A stretch of DNA of 64,000 nt from Lateolabrax maculatus (GCA_031216445.1 CM062199.1:8708501-8772500), one strand, 5' to 3'. Shown: positions 1-13,230, numbered from the stretch's first letter. A program made the numbers and translations. Notes: a model not told the origin generated them from the sequence alone.

Positions 1-658
1 TCCTCAGACTTCAGTAAATCCGTTGGTCACATTTCAGTCATAGCTAACGTAAGTGAATTAACGCTGGTTTGGAGCTAATCCGTCTCAGCATCGGGCTTAA
101 AGTGCAACTTGTTTGTCATATAACGTTGACGCAAGCTTAATATTGTGTATCACAGTTGTACTGACTTTCAGGACAGTCTGAAAACAAATGCATTTTCACC
201 CACTGCTGTTTTCCTTTTGGCAGTGGCAAGTCTGAAGGTCCATCAGCTCTCCTAATGGTACATCAGCATTAAGGGCACTTTCCAGTGAGTATCAAATAAC
301 GAGTCTGTCAGCACTGTTGAGGTCACAGGTGGCATTTAGATCATCTCATTCCGTATTTATAATTCTTAGTTTGACTTCATCTTGGGACTGTTTGTCATTT
401 AGTAACAGTGACTTGCAGTTGAGTGTTAAATGTGATGATGACACCAGCAGTAAAACTTTAAAAAAAGTACTTTCATTTGCAGATGATATATCTCCGTAGC
501 ATTTCTGATCATATATGTGGACCTAAAAACACCACAATGATAATAATCTTGAATACTGATTTCTCTTTTTTAAATAGAATAGTATTGATAAAAGGAAAGA
601 TTGAAATCCTAACCTGCTCACTATAACCTTTTTATTTACAATTTTCCCCTTTCCTCAG
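1..658 (+). other. Upstream/intronic sequence of rnf146
   Basis: AT-rich sequence without a supportable coding exon. It ends in a pyrimidine-rich tract and a splice acceptor (AG at 657-658), 12 bases before the rnf146 start codon. The stretch next to the gene is therefore intron, and the 5' untranslated exon(s) lie further left or outside the window. The small ORF at 317-499 has no protein features I recognise. Confidence 0.6.
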
Positions 659-670
659 TACTTCCTAAGG

Positions 671-1837
671 ATGGCTAGTTGTGGGGAGGTAGACCACTCT
701 GTTAGCTCGCTTCCATCCAGTAAGAAAGGCAGTAACAGTGGTGGTGGAAGTGGGAACAGTGCAGAATCGTCATGCTCTGGATCCAGCAACTCATCCCCAG
801 CCCTGTCTGTACCGGAGTGTGCCATTTGTCTGCAGAGCTGCGTCCACCCAGTCCAACTGCCATGCCATCACGTCTTCTGTTTCCTTTGTGTGAAGGGAGC
901 GTCCTGGCAGAGCAAGCGCTGTGCTCTCTGCAGACAGGAAGTACCAGATGACTTCCTGGAAAGGCCTACGCTACTCTCTCCGGAGGAGCTGAAGGCATCA
1001 GCAGGAGGTCGCGGTGGGGCAGCAAGTGATCACGCCTGGTATTATGAGGGCCGCAATGGTTGGTGGCAGTATGATGAGCGAACCAGCCGCGAGCTGGAGG
1101 ACGCTTTCTCCAAGGGCAAGAAAACAGCTGAAATGCTGATTGCCGGTTTTTTGTATGTGGCCGACTTGGAGAACATGGTGCAGTACAGGCGCAATGAGCA
1201 CGGTCGTAGACGCAAGATGAAGAGGGACGTTTTGGATATCCCCAAGAAGGGAGTGGCGGGACTGCGTTTGGACACTGAGGGTGTTACTGGGGCCATTGGG
1301 GCAGCAGGTCGAGAAAACTCTGCTGATGGGGCTGACACCACAGTAGCAGGTGTACAGCAGCAGGTCACAGGTATCCCCTCTACTGTTACAGCCCCTCCAG
1401 CCACTGCCAGACCTCCCACCTCCCTTGGCGGTCAGCCTGGCAGCAGCAGCAGCCCCACTCTGGAGGATGCTCTCTCCCAGCTGCAAATCAGCCCCAGGCC
1501 CACACCTTCTCACGAGCGGTCTGAGGCTGGGGAAGGAGAGGAAGAAGATGAGGAAGAGGAGGCCTCCCCCTCCAGGTCCTCTGACCCTCACACCTCTGTG
1601 GACGAGTCTGGCTCTGGAGACTGGAGCGATGATGAGGAAGAAGAGGAGGAGGAGGAAGAAGAGGAAGGGGGAGATGGAGAGCGTGTGGAGCCCTGGGAGG
1701 ATAGGCCACGGAGGCAAAGACTGAATCCAGAGGACAGAGCCCCTCCTGGGCCAGAGTCCACTTCTCCCCCTTCTTCATCCAGTAGCAGTGGAAGGTCCAG
1801 AATGCCTGATGGCCAGTGTACAGTGACTGAAGTATGA
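671..1837 (+). CDS. rnf146: E3 ubiquitin-protein ligase RNF146 (Iduna), RING + WWE
   Basis: 388-residue protein in one coding exon, as in other vertebrates (human 359 aa). RNF146 ubiquitinates proteins that tankyrases have poly-ADP-ribosylated, for example axin, and so tunes Wnt signalling and the DNA damage response. It is cytosolic and nuclear. A C3HC4 RING is visible at residues 50-87 (C50, C53, C65, H67, C70, C73, C84, C87). A WWE domain follows at about 107-185 ('WYYEGRNGWWQYDE'); it reads iso-ADP-ribose. The N-terminal 45 residues are Ser/Gly-rich. The C-terminal half is disordered, with acidic Glu runs near 330 and a Ser-rich tail. 'RENSADG' after the WWE resembles the non-canonical tankyrase-binding motif of RNF146 (inference). 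The start is the first ATG after the acceptor at 658, and the RING follows in frame. It is tail to tail with echdc1. Confidence 0.97.
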   Translation: MASCGEVDHSVSSLPSSKKGSNSGGGSGNSAESSCSGSSNSSPALSVPECAICLQSCVHPVQLPCHHVFCFLCVKGASWQSKRCALCRQEVPDDFLERPTLLSPEELKASAGGRGGAASDHAWYYEGRNGWWQYDERTSRELEDAFSKGKKTAEMLIAGFLYVADLENMVQYRRNEHGRRRKMKRDVLDIPKKGVAGLRLDTEGVTGAIGAAGRENSADGADTTVAGVQQQVTGIPSTVTAPPATARPPTSLGGQPGSSSSPTLEDALSQLQISPRPTPSHERSEAGEGEEEDEEEEASPSRSSDPHTSVDESGSGDWSDDEEEEEEEEEEEGGDGERVEPWEDRPRRQRLNPEDRAPPGPESTSPPSSSSSSGRSRMPDGQCTVTEV

Positions 1838-3500
1838 AGTCGTCATTGATACCATCATCACCAAATGGCTATCTTCCATTTCATTAATTTATTCCCCATT
1901 GTATGCTGTCGTTCACTCTGTCACAGGTCGGATGTGGGTACATTGCTCGGTACAAGAGAAATTAAGCATAACATACTCCATGATTTTAGGTAAACAACCT
2001 CAATTTTAACAATCAAATTTGGTGCCTCTTTTTGGCTCTCAATGATTTGGTTGTATCAGTATGATTTGTTTGTCAGTCTCATCCAGTATATACCCAGACA
2101 GCAGAAGTAATGTTGGGTGTTATGTTCTAATACTGAGCACTCTAGTACTGAGACAGGAGGTACAGCTTGGTAAACAGCCAGATGGATACACCATGTTGTT
2201 GTGAGCCATGAAATCTCATAACTGTCTGTCCAGCAGTGAGGTGGTGTTACAGACTCACTGTGGTGTTCAGCTGTCATCAGTCCGCTCACCTTTTCCCATT
2301 TGGTTGCAGGTATATTGAGTCTTTAAAGGTAAAAGTGACTCGCCAACCTGCTTCTCCCAATGCAAGTTATTCTTGTGTTGAAATTTAGGATCCTAGTACA
2401 CAGAGGGTTCCTGGGAATCTCAGCCCGATCTGTGACGTTCAAGAGAAAAAGCATAAATGGGGATGTTACTCCAGGAAATGGAACTGTGTCTTTATCATTA
2501 TCATGACGGCTGCTTTCTAATCATCTACACTTTAACTCTCTCAGCTAACATAGCACGCAGATTTGGACTTGTTAGAGCATAAGTCATCTGACTACTCTTG
2601 CAAAGAATTTAACCCTCTATAACTTCTTCCCAAACTCCGCCCTACCTAAATGATTTCATTACTTCAGATTTAACTGATTATGAAGCCTTTCCTTCAAAAA
2701 TTTTAAATGTAACTTAACTTTTGAAAGTGTGTCATTTCAGAGCAGATTGTGGTTTGAAAAATATCTTCAGGTTGTTTATCCAGATAAAGAAAGGAAACCG
2801 AAGGACTTACTGACCCTCTTACGCTATGTGGGTATTTAAATTTCACACTTAATGTACTGCAACGTCGCAATGTAATTCAGGATCCCACAGGACCGCCTGG
2901 CTACCTGTTTATCGGTTGTCTTGTTATCTAACATCTGTAGACATTACCAATCCTGTTTTAATCGAATGCGCATAATAGAAGTACATATCAAATTTATTTG
3001 AACCTTTCCCAGCTTTATAATAATTGGAATTTTAATGTGAAGTATCAGTGTTTTCTTTTTAAAACTGTTGAGGCCTCTGTTGTCTCATTAGTGTTCTTAT
3101 TCTCCCTGACTAAAGTATTCTCAATTAGTGTGTTTCTAAAGTTTTGTGATTTGTGCATGTTTGAAGAGAGAGTTACGTAAACACTACTGGTTGGCAGGAT
3201 GTTGAATTGATATTTTTGGGTTGCGTCTGAGTAAATGTTTTTAATTTGTCTTTGTTTTTGCATTTCTTGTGGTTGTAAATCCTCTTATGTATGATGTCTG
3301 AAGCAGTAAGAGAACAAGAACATGCCATTGCTATTGGCCATCCTGCAGAGATTTCAAGTTATGTTATTTTTATATTTCTTACATGCTTACATCATCAGCT
3401 CAGTCTTAGGCTTTCCATTCTGAAGAATAAAGTTTGTGTAACAGTTTTTGCTTGGCAACTTTTTTGTTACATAATTTGTAATTTAAGAATAAATTGTGTC
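1838..3500 (+). other. rnf146: Probable rnf146 3' UTR
   Basis: AT-rich, repeat-poor sequence after the rnf146 stop. Canonical AATAAA signals occur on the + strand at 3426-3431 and again near 3489, so a 3' UTR of about 1.6 kb is plausible; the human gene also has a long 3' UTR. The actual cleavage site is inferred. No coding exon is seen. Confidence 0.5.
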
Positions 3501-5212
3501 ATTTCATCATCCTAAAAGGATAATATTTTTGTGTTATTGTCTCTGATTGTTAGTACATTTTTCAGCAGTGTTTCTTTAAAATATATCTGTCTTGAGTGTT
3601 ACAATGGGCCTATTGATAGTCGTACTTATGTAACTAAGATTTCACCCCCATTTTACCTTTTTATCTGTACTACCACGAGATTTTTCTACGGGAGGAATCA
3701 CATTCTGTCTATTATTCTTCATAACGCTTATTGTGGAATTAGGTCACTCATTGTGGCTTCCATAAGTAGCTATGAGTGCATGATCAAAATAGGTGTAACA
3801 AGAAATATACCATTTTCTAATCCATAATGTCCACAGTATTTAACACAGCCTCTTTTCTTCAGAGGAGCATATAAACAAGTGTTAATGTATTGTATATCAT
3901 AATGAGGCCAGCTCTTGTCTTTCTCTCGCTCACCTTGTAGGTGTTTGATATTCTGGCCACAGCAGGCATCAGCTCTCGAGCTGGGTGTCCGGCCAGGAAA
4001 CATGACCTCTGGAAGGGGAACCGGAGATAAAGGCCTGGTATCCTCCAGGGACCTGTCCTGTTCTTGCCATTTCAGTCTGTGCACATTTGTGCTTTTGAAA
4101 TGACTGATTTGCTGTGTGGACTACTTTTAAATGTGCAATGAAAAATGAGCTATAAATTAGTGCCAAACCTTATAAAACATTCAGTATGTACATTTCAGCT
4201 GTCTAATTTGGTCTTTTGCATAATGTCTCTCATCAATACACATGGATTCTGAAGCACAGTACTGCCAATCAGTCAAATAATGCTCTTACCTTCAGCTAAG
4301 AATCACCCCACAGCAAACAGAAAGTGGTGGTGATCAAGGCCATGCTGACACACAATGAGCTGAAGGATCATCCTAACTAACCTACAAAACTGAGGCAAAG
4401 AGGAAAGAAGTGCAGCAGCGTTACTCTCAATCCTGCGGACAGATGCTGATGGCTCATGCTTGTTATGCCTCATCAGTATATATCTGTATGCTGCTGCTAT
4501 CTGTCAACTTCAGTTCGGCTCAGCCTGGCATGATCTAATCATTACCATAATCACATTTTCAGGAGACCTGGAGGAAAAACAGTGTTCATTTGCTCGACTG
4601 ATGGGGACAGGGATTTAGAAGATGGACAATGTAGTCCTTTATGTCCTTGTTTTCATCCATACTGAATATATAGGACTATAATACCCATGGAATCATAATG
4701 CATGTTCTGGGTTTTATCACAGATATACTTTGAGGATAATTTATGTACAGTATCAGCCTACATAGTTTAAAAGACAATCCCTCAGGTCAGCTGATACTGC
4801 ACCACAACTGATAAATGTTTTACTTTGAACAGGAGGCTGCAGAGTCCAGTTTCTAAAATATAACCCCAAAGTAACGGGAGGTTTTATTTATGGTGATAAT
4901 TCAGTTTTCATCCCTGTAAACACTATCTTCATCCCATCTTTGCCCACAGAGTTATGTTTGCAATATATGACCAAAAAAAGCACATTATCAGCATCACTGT
5001 TTATATCTTTGTATCTTAGCTCCTACTCTTGTGATAAGTAGACATATTAGAGATAACAAATAAAATACATCATAACCACCAACCTCTCATTATCACTTTG
5101 ATAATGGCAGTGAGGCATGAAGCGGTTGATTTATTGAAATTATAAAGTTTGTAGTCCTAACCAACAAAGAAGAGACCCTTTATCATTGTCCACAATTATA
5201 GACAACACTCTG
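3501..5212. other. Intergenic, rnf146/echdc1 tail-to-tail gap
   Basis: No exon, RNA gene or recognised repeat. AT-rich unique-looking sequence. Poly(A) signals for echdc1 on the minus strand (TTTATT on +) sit at 5213-5218 and 5265-5270, marking the right edge. Confidence 0.45.
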
Positions 5213-5383
5213 TTTATTACATGAAAAGTATTTATAAATGTCTTAAGCACACCAAAGAACTAAGTTTATTGATGTCAGTAAAGAGTCAATATGTAGCAGT
5301 TCTCTTCCAGGGTTTTCCAAAAATGTCTCAGTTGAACATCTTGGCTGTTTTCGAGAAGCTCTTGGGAAAATGAACACAAATAC
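5213..5383 (-). other. echdc1: echdc1 3' UTR with poly(A) signals
   Basis: Short untranslated tail after the stop at 5384. Two minus-strand AATAAA hexamers (TTTATT on +) lie at 5265-5270 and 5213-5218. The exact 3' end is inferred. Confidence 0.5.
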
Positions 5384-7669
5384 TCATTTGTGTTTGGACT
5401 TCCTGGCCAGAGCCTGCAGGTTAGCCGGACCGCCCCACACCGTCCCAAACACATCCTTCTCAGTCCTCAGAGCCTCTGACAGAGGGAGCTCTCTGCCTGA
5501 TAACACGACCTTCTTCACAGCCTGGATCACTGAGACAGGTCCTTTTGTATGGCGGGCGAGCCAGTTTTCAGCCTGCTGTAGGAGAGTCCCTGCACCCTCC
5601 TCCGCCTGGGCGGCGTCCAGGACTTCATCTGCCAGTCCAATCTGAAGGCCAAGTTCGGGGTCCACTCTCAGAGCACCACCGAGCAGCTTCAGTGCATTCT
5701 GGCTTCCGACAATGCGGACAAGCCGTGCGGCGCCGCCCCAGCCTGGGACCAGACCCATGTGTTTATGGACAAACTGGATCACACTGTCAGATGCCATTAA
5801 TCTATGAGATAGGGATGGCGGACGCAAATTAGGTCATTAGCAAACATTTGGATGAAAGGTGTTGGTGTAAAAAAGATCTTCTGGGTACTTTCTTTTATTC
5901 ACTTCTATAAAAACATCACCTGAAATCGCAGGCAGTAGTGAGTTCTGCACCGCCTCCCAGCGCTCTCCCCTCCACCAGAGCAACAGAGATCAGAGGCAAC
6001 CTGCACTACAGAAATTATCCTGTCAGCATACTGTAGTGCACATTACATAACAGCTGAACTCCAACTTTCTCAAGCTCAGACTGCTGCGGTTTTAGTCCGC
6101 TTTGATATTTATTTTTTATTTATTTATTTGGTATAGAGGAAAATGAGCCTTTACCTGAGAAGTCTTGTAAGAGCATTCTGCATGAACATACACATCTTCA
6201 TCCCATCCTGCAAGGCAAAAGAAACATCATTTACTTTAAAATTAAATCTTAGGGCAAGTACACGTCCAAGAGACATTGAAACAAAGACAAGCAGAGACAA
6301 AGGTAGAGAGATGCTGGCAGACAGATTAACTGCAGCAGATAGCCAAAGCAAAGATGTACTGTAAAGAATTCCTCTGCTTTGCTACCTGTGGGTTAGATAT
6401 CGCCCTGACAGCGTTCAGGTCCGATCCAGAGCAGAAGGTTCCAGCAGCACCCTGAACGATGAGGCCTTTGCCGTCTGTCCAGCCCTCCAGCTGGCTCACC
6501 CTCTCCTCCAGATCCACCATCATACTGCCTGGGAGGAAGGAAAAACTCAAAACAATCAACCGGGCTGCAATATAACTTGTTTATGTACAACCGATACGTG
6601 CAATTGATTTTCATCCCGAGAATATCAAATCTGCACTAGTCACTCTAAAAATATACAGTGTAAAGTCTACAGGCACTTACCGGAGAAGGCATTCATGCGG
6701 GAGGGGTGATTGATGGTCAGCACGGCAACGCCAGACTCCTGCTTGAGCAGATCAATGGAGCCTCCAGGAAAGGCCTGCAGCTTCTCTGTGATCTCCTCAT
6801 GGTTGAAGCCATGGATGCTGGAGTACACACAGCCCCTGCTCTGTCTCTGCAGCAGCCTCGGAGGAAAACACGTATACAATTTATTAAAATCCAATCAATC
6901 GCAGTCAATCAATATGCAGATCCAGCCCTTACATAGGGTTGGTGAACAGCCTGTTCAGCCTGGGGCCATCGGGAAAGACGATGTACCACCAGACTACAGA
7001 GCAGCTTCTTTCCTCAGGCTGTAAGACTCCTTATCTCATCCTCCACTTTCTTATCTATTATTCTTATCTAGAAAATTGAACTATAACTTGCATTTTGTTG
7101 TGAAACCCTGTTTTACAATGACAATAAATGAACCTTGTACCTTAACTGCTACAACAGTAAATGCAGTGAAGGTACACTAGTAGATTTAAGAAAGTAGGTT
7201 TTGACAGCACATAAATGTCCTCTGTCTTTCCCCTCTGTTGTCCTTTACATGATTAGATGTTTGCATTAAGAAATCAGACTGGTGTTAATGGTTGCACTCA
7301 CAAACAGGAGGAGGATGAATGCTTTTAATACACTCCCTTACTTCGCCGTAAATCAGCCTGAAGGAGGTATGTACCGAGCCACACAAACATACTAAACTTC
7401 TGATTCATTGTAGTGACGAGTCAGAGGTTATTACTTTTATAACAAATCTCAGCACCTCAGAAATACATTTAGATTGTTAGACTCGTCTGTGCTCGTGATT
7501 TGTGAACAAATAACGTGGGCTCAATTCAGTCACTTGACGTTCCTTTATTTATGACTTTATCACCGGCAGGGTGATAAATAACGCTGGCGAGACTTCCTTA
7601 CCTGGCCCAGGCTCCACGGCTGCTGCTGCTGCTGCTTCGGAGTTGTCGGCTCACTGCACACAGCACCAT
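5384..7669 (-). CDS. echdc1: Ethylmalonyl-CoA decarboxylase (ECHDC1)
   Basis: Coding exons in transcript order: 7669-7602, 6856-6681, 6528-6386, 6207-6155, 6000-5920, 5801-5384. All introns are GT-AG, phases close, and the total is 312 codons (human 307). The enzyme decarboxylates ethylmalonyl-CoA and, more weakly, methylmalonyl-CoA made by side reactions of acetyl-CoA carboxylase; it is a metabolite-repair enzyme of the crotonase superfamily. Crotonase hallmarks are clear: 'PSRMNAFSG' (residues 74-82), the oxyanion-hole loop 'SGSDLNA' from 115, 'GRALGGGAELTTACDF' from 158, and the C-terminal 'GTVWGGPANLQALA'. The ATG at 7669 has a good context and is followed by six Ser codons (AGC repeat). 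The first 42 residues hold six Arg and no acidic residue, unlike a plainly cytosolic N-terminus (see findings). It lies on the opposite strand to rnf146, the same arrangement as in human. Confidence 0.95.
6925..7145 (+). mobile_element. 3' end of a non-LTR retrotransposon (LINE) in echdc1 intron 1
   Basis: The stretch reads like the end of a LINE. A degenerate 3' coding end is followed by 'cttctttcctcaggctgtaa' and a short 3' UTR that stops in 'gacaataaatgaacc'. I recognise this ending from fish CR1/L2-type elements, but I cannot assign the family. It is 5'-truncated (about 220 bp), has no intact ORF, and is antisense to echdc1. Confidence 0.5.
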
Positions 7670-10389
7670 CCTGCGGCGCGGAGAAAATATTCACTTGTAC
7701 CGTCACTGGGAGAAATGACTTCAGACAGATTAGAAAAGGAGGTGGGCACGTATGAGGGGGACTACATTTTGAGGGCAGGGAGCTGCTGCACAGTGAAAAT
7801 CACCAGAATCAAATGAGTTCCTGTGACCTTTGACACAGCTTTTCCCACAGCAGACATTCTGACTTGTCATATTAGGAACAGCACAGCAGCTATTAATAGC
7901 ATTAACCTTTGTTGTGTTAAAAGTGTCCCATGAAGCCCTGACACTGAGCCGGCATGTGCAACACCGAGAACCTGAAACTGAAGCAGCTAAATGGGATTCA
8001 GCCATCATGCATTTCCCTGTTTACACCCGAGTCAAGATGTCTTCTGTGGGAAAAGGTCCATTATAATGCAGACTGGCTTTGCTGTTGCAATGTATTTGGC
8101 AGCTCTTACTACTACTGACATTACGTGCTGATGCATCAACGTTTTGAATTATTTTTACGAACTCGTGTTTTGCAGTAAACCATTGAATCTTGTTATCTGG
8201 AAACTGAATGTCATTCAAGTTCAAGTGTCCCTTTTTCTAACTTCAATACGCAAACGTGCGAAGGGCAGCAGAGAAAATGAAATGTTTCGTTAAATATTTT
8301 CAACATGCAACTATAATTATTACAAAGCACTTAGCCCCAAAAATGCAAGCACCAACCTTGCTTATTGACATTCGTGTGATGTTACCCTGAAATCCGTCCC
8401 CCCGGAAACAAGAGCTCTTCGGAGGTAGATAACAGCAGCACACAAATGACTACAAAATGTAGTTCCCCGACGTGTCCACAGGGGGCGGAATAATACCACA
8501 CAGCAAATATTTGGGCTTCATTTGTGCACCATCGTCTCTTGCAAAAAAAAGTCAAATATGTCCATTAATTGCGCAATTTTGATATCGATCCCCATGCATT
8601 TTACACAACACTCTGCGAGCTGTAATTTATTGTTCAACATGAACTGTAATGACATTCATCATTGGCCAATGCACTGCGCAGAAAGATCTGCTCTTTGTCT
8701 GTCACAACTCTGTACACACAGCATACTGAGGAACTGGCTCTACAGACATGTCCTTATTCAGTAGTAGTCTATTGACAGAGGGCTTTGAATAACATATACA
8801 GGTTAGCACAGGCAGCTGACAGTTATATTAACATGGCCGATTGTCAAATTACGTTTTCATCATTGTACTGTGTCTGTGTGAAGGCAATACAGTGAAATAG
8901 CAGATTTGGTTTGATTCAAGCCCTCAGACACCTTTTCTTGACACCAGTGAGCTGAGTCTTGAAGATAATAACGCCGTGGACACTTCCAAGTCTAACACTG
9001 TGTCAACATCTTGTCAGACAAAAGCCTGCTGGGAGATTTGGTCTCATGTGTGGCCAAGACAAACAACCAAAACTGTATACATTCTCAAATGTCAGTGATG
9101 AACATAATAGGTATTTTCAAAGATATTACTGGAAATGAGGGGAATGGAATAATGTTACTATTAAGGGAAGGGTTTGGGTTAAGACAAGACTGAGGCAACA
9201 TCTACTTTTACTATTGATTTAAGGGCAATAGTTGTGTTCTGGCCTTTCAGTTTTGCCATTAAAAACATATCCTTGGAAGATGCAGCCCTTGTTTACGTAA
9301 TGGTCTTGTTCAACTCCTCCTAGAAACAAGAGGTATTACCATCTTTCTCAGGGGCGACAAAAAGTGTGAATTACTCTGAGGTCATTGTACTGTGCAAACA
9401 CAGACAGGCATTAACTACTACAAACTTGTAGGTGTGTTATTAAAATAATGGAACGCCCATTATTTAAAAAATCTGAGTATGACCAAGGCAGCAGTGTTAA
9501 TACTGAGGGTTGTAAAGATGTGTACAATTTGTGTGTGTGTGTGTGTAAAGGAGACAGGTGGAAGGTCAGCTATGAGGTCAATGTAACGAGACAGTTAGAA
9601 ACGAGGGTGTTCAGACAGTGAGACAAAGAGGCATAAACAAGAACAGAGAAAGGAGGGAAATGTGCCAAAACAGAAGGAGGTTGAGACACTTCCTGTCCTG
9701 TGGTTTGGTCTATGACTACTGGGAGCATAAATCCCTCACTTCTATCCACACATCCTCAACCGCTCTTCATACCACTGAACATATCCATAAAAACAAACAG
9801 GAACCAAAAATACCTTTCTGTTGCAGTTGGATCACTGCAGATTCCAGAGACATGCAGAGTAAAAAGTCTAAAACAAACTGTCCCAGTCATTCCTTATTCA
9901 CATACCAAAAACTATCACTGATCCAACATCTGTATGAATCTGCTTTAGAAATACATTGCTTCACAATAACATAAAGGAATCCCTCATGCTAAATATTTTA
10001 CACATTCCCTTTAAAGTGCAATAATTTATTTGGATTGGCTATTTCAGACACAGTAGCACCATTATATTAGATTTTATGTTAGAATAATGACCAATCAAGG
10101 GTCCTTTGTGGAACCAAATTTCTTCCTATCCGCAAACATAAAAGGTCATCAACAAGGATACAGTGCACTGCATCCAAGACTGCAATAGACTCAACCAAGT
10201 TTAAAAGCCCACACCTCTCCAGTCTATTTAAAAGTGGGGAAGGAATTCAAAAAGGTTGGTGCAACTCTTCCCAGGCAGGCATTCCAGACACGTTGACTCT
10301 CCTTCTTGCTGTGTACAGTATATTCAGCTAGGTCAGTCAGCCTGCAACCTGTCTCTAAATATCACTCTGTGAAGTCCAGCACCTGGAGG

Positions 10390-10505
10390 ACATGGTGGCT
10401 TAGTGGAATTTGCATACATAGTAGTCTCTGAGTCACCCACAAGTGTGTGTAAGTGATTGTCTATCTGTGTTAGGTTTGTGATGGACTGGCGGCCTGTTTA
10501 TACTC
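10390..10505 (+). repeat. Degenerate teleost interspersed repeat
   Basis: Contains 'ggtggcttagtgg', 'gtaagtgattgtctatctgt' and 'gtgatggactggcggcctgt' in order. I recognise these as worn versions of a repeat very common in ray-finned fish, whose consensus has '...ggtggtgtagtgg...' and '...ggctggcgacctgtcc...'. The middle is deleted. Element class is not certain. Confidence 0.5.
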
Positions 10506-10916
10506 TTATGAACTTTCATTCCAAAACCATTATCTAACTGTGTCTGTCAACTTCCATTCATCCTCTGCTCAGCCCTTTCAGTCATTTTGATTAAAGTCAG
10601 CCCTGCTGTTTTATGATCCATCCAGATTTCAGTGATGCAGCCGCAGACTCCAGCTGATAATGGAAGCCTGTCTGAAATTACAGCCTGGCTAATGGGGCAG
10701 AGAGACAGAGATACACGTTTCAGCCCTTTATCTATATGCATGCACAAATGTTGTTGCATATATGTCTGTGTGTGTTTCAGTGTGTAGTTGTGTGTGTACT
10801 GTACTCTAAAGTGATGCATCAGTGTGCTGATCGATATGCAGCTGTCTGGAGCTCCACAGGAAGTCAGGGAATGCGCTGCAGTCAGCATGGCTCTATACCA
10901 ACTCACCAAGATAAGG

Positions 10917-10918
<2 letters not shown>

Positions 10919-10951
<33 letters not shown>
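10919..10951. repeat. (CA)n microsatellite
   Basis: About 16 uninterrupted AC units. It generates the spurious His/Thr and Cys/Val ORFs seen in several frames here. Confidence 0.95.
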
Positions 10952-10952
<1 letters not shown>

Positions 10953-13230
10953 CAGATAAGTGCCAGTAAGGGTCTATTTCAGGCCAGGAAGAATGGCAGG
11001 TTGGCAGGTGCCAGAGGCTGTCAGAGGCCTGGAGGTTTCCTGTGAGGAGTGTCGGGAGGTCAGTGGAGCTGGGGGGCAGAGAGCCAGGAGACACTGGAGG
11101 GCCAATGAACAATTTTCCACAGCAGCAGAAACTGGGATGTGTTGGCTGCAACTTAAGATTCACAACCAGGGGTGTAGGATCTGGGGGGACTGAGCATATA
11201 AAGATACCAGAATGAATAGCCTTGGATCCAGGGAGAGGTTGATTAAACCAAATATGACTGGTTAGTCATGGATCTGACTTGGCCAAGGGCTTCCTTGCAG
11301 GCTAATCAAGTTGACCATGTATGATGTCCAGCTTCACCATGTTTGTTGCAAAAACAAATAAGGCTGTGGACACAGAAAGCTGAAAATGTAGCACTTGTCA
11401 ACAGCCAAAAGGGCACAACTGCTGATTAGAATTCATATGCAGTATAGTGAGTGAAAATTGTATCCGAGTTATTTTACTCAAGGCTTTGAGAGGATGGAAA
11501 CTGCAAAAAGGACCCGCTTTGGTCTCAACAGATCAGATCAGAAGTGTGCATGGCCAATGGGTGTTGTGTGTCTGTGTGGATGTGGAATTGTATCGGAGCA
11601 TCAATTTGTTCCTTGTGTCTGGCTGAAGTTGTGTTAAACAGTAAAATCACCTCCGGTAGCATTTAGCAAGACTAAAAACCTGTACACACTCTCAGTGGCA
11701 CATGGTTTTAATGCTTTTAATTCACAATATATATTTGTAGTAACAAGTGTGTGAACACAGGTTAAAGCTTTTCTTCAATATCATCATCCCTCACTGTTAT
11801 CTGTTATCTATTTCATCACTGTTATTAACATCACAAGTAAAGGCAGGCCTAACAACATGATTATTTTGCCAATAACTATTGACAAAACATTGTTTGAAGA
11901 AGCTGATGTCTCTACACTTGATGAAAAATCCTTTGTTAAATAACTGTAGTCCCTCTGTGCTTGCCCGATAAAATACAGATTGTTCCATAAATTCTTTCCA
12001 GTGTTATTGTGTTTTAAGCAGCATTGGAATTAAAACAGTTAGTCCTGGTTATATAATGGTTTCAGCATCTGGAAACCTCCAGACTTGAGCACAGGCCAGT
12101 ACTGGGAATCTACGCTCCTGCACAACCTTGAAACAGGAAAACAGGGTGGGACAGCCAACACAGCGTTAGGCTGGGCATCAGGAAAGGATGACAATCTTTA
12201 TATTTATATCAGCGCCAGGGTAGGATTTCTGGCACCGTAACATTGTCGCACCTGTTATTTCAGTCAGCCTAAGGTGCCAGGTTTCAGGGTGAGGGGTTTG
12301 GTGTCCGTCCCTCTCAGGGCCAAGGGTGTGTATGGTTGTGTGTGCGCGTGGTCATGTGTGCCTTTGTATGTTTATGTAAGTGAATGGGCATATATATGTC
12401 TGTATGTGTGTGTGTGAAGGTGCAAAACTGATCATTTACCAGACAGTGCAGTAATATTCTGAAATAATAATACAGGTATCTCATGGAAAAGAGAAACATG
12501 AATAAGTAAAATGATGCCCATTACATAATCTGACATACTGTACACAAGATCCCACACATTGAAAAGAAGGAATGCAAAAAACATTTATGGAGGTATACAT
12601 ACACACTGTACACAAACATACAGCAGAAAAGCACACACTCACTTTCAAAGTAATGGATGGTTCCTCTGCTGCTGTCACGTAGCTCTGCAGTCATCCCTCA
12701 GAGGAAGAGATCACAGTGTCACCAAAGATGTCAGCCAACAAGATTGAAGGAGCCAGACAGTCCTCTGGTTCTGGAGTTTCATCTTCTAACGATCGCCAAG
12801 GACACTTTTCGATGCAGTCACAGAAATATTTCTGTGCAACATTTGATTGATGTTCAGAATTTATTAAATGATTGTTCCTATTGTAGGCTGGATGGAAGAG
12901 GCTTGCCCCGGGGTAAAGTCGGCTTAGCTTGTAGTTTGTGAACTAAGCTTTTGGAGAAAATTTGATGAAAAGGGTTTGTCTACTGAGCCACTCAATTTTT
13001 GAATTAGTACTTTATAATAATACTCCTTCTATAATGTGTTATGTTGTACGGATGTGCTTTCAGTCATGGTACACAAATGGATTTAAGCTGCCAAAAAACA
13101 ATTTTAGAAGCGTAATTATTTGATGAACAAGTCAGTCAAAGCTGCACAGCATGACCAAACCACATACAGTATAATGCAAGTACAATACAAATGTAGATAC
13201 TTTGGTATGGGATGTGAAAGGAGACGAGAA

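Larger units (their letters stand above)
7670..13230. other. Intergenic between echdc1 and the KIAA0408-like gene
   Basis: About 5.5 kb without a supportable exon. The first few hundred bases (7670-8500) are the echdc1 upstream region; no TATA or clear CpG island is seen. A degenerate interspersed repeat lies at 10390-10505 and a CA microsatellite at 10919-10951; both are listed separately. ORFs here are short and mostly repeat-derived. Confidence 0.45.

Noticed and set aside
998..1717. 239-aa ORF antisense to rnf146
   Set aside because: Shadow of the conserved rnf146 frame. No recognisable domain.
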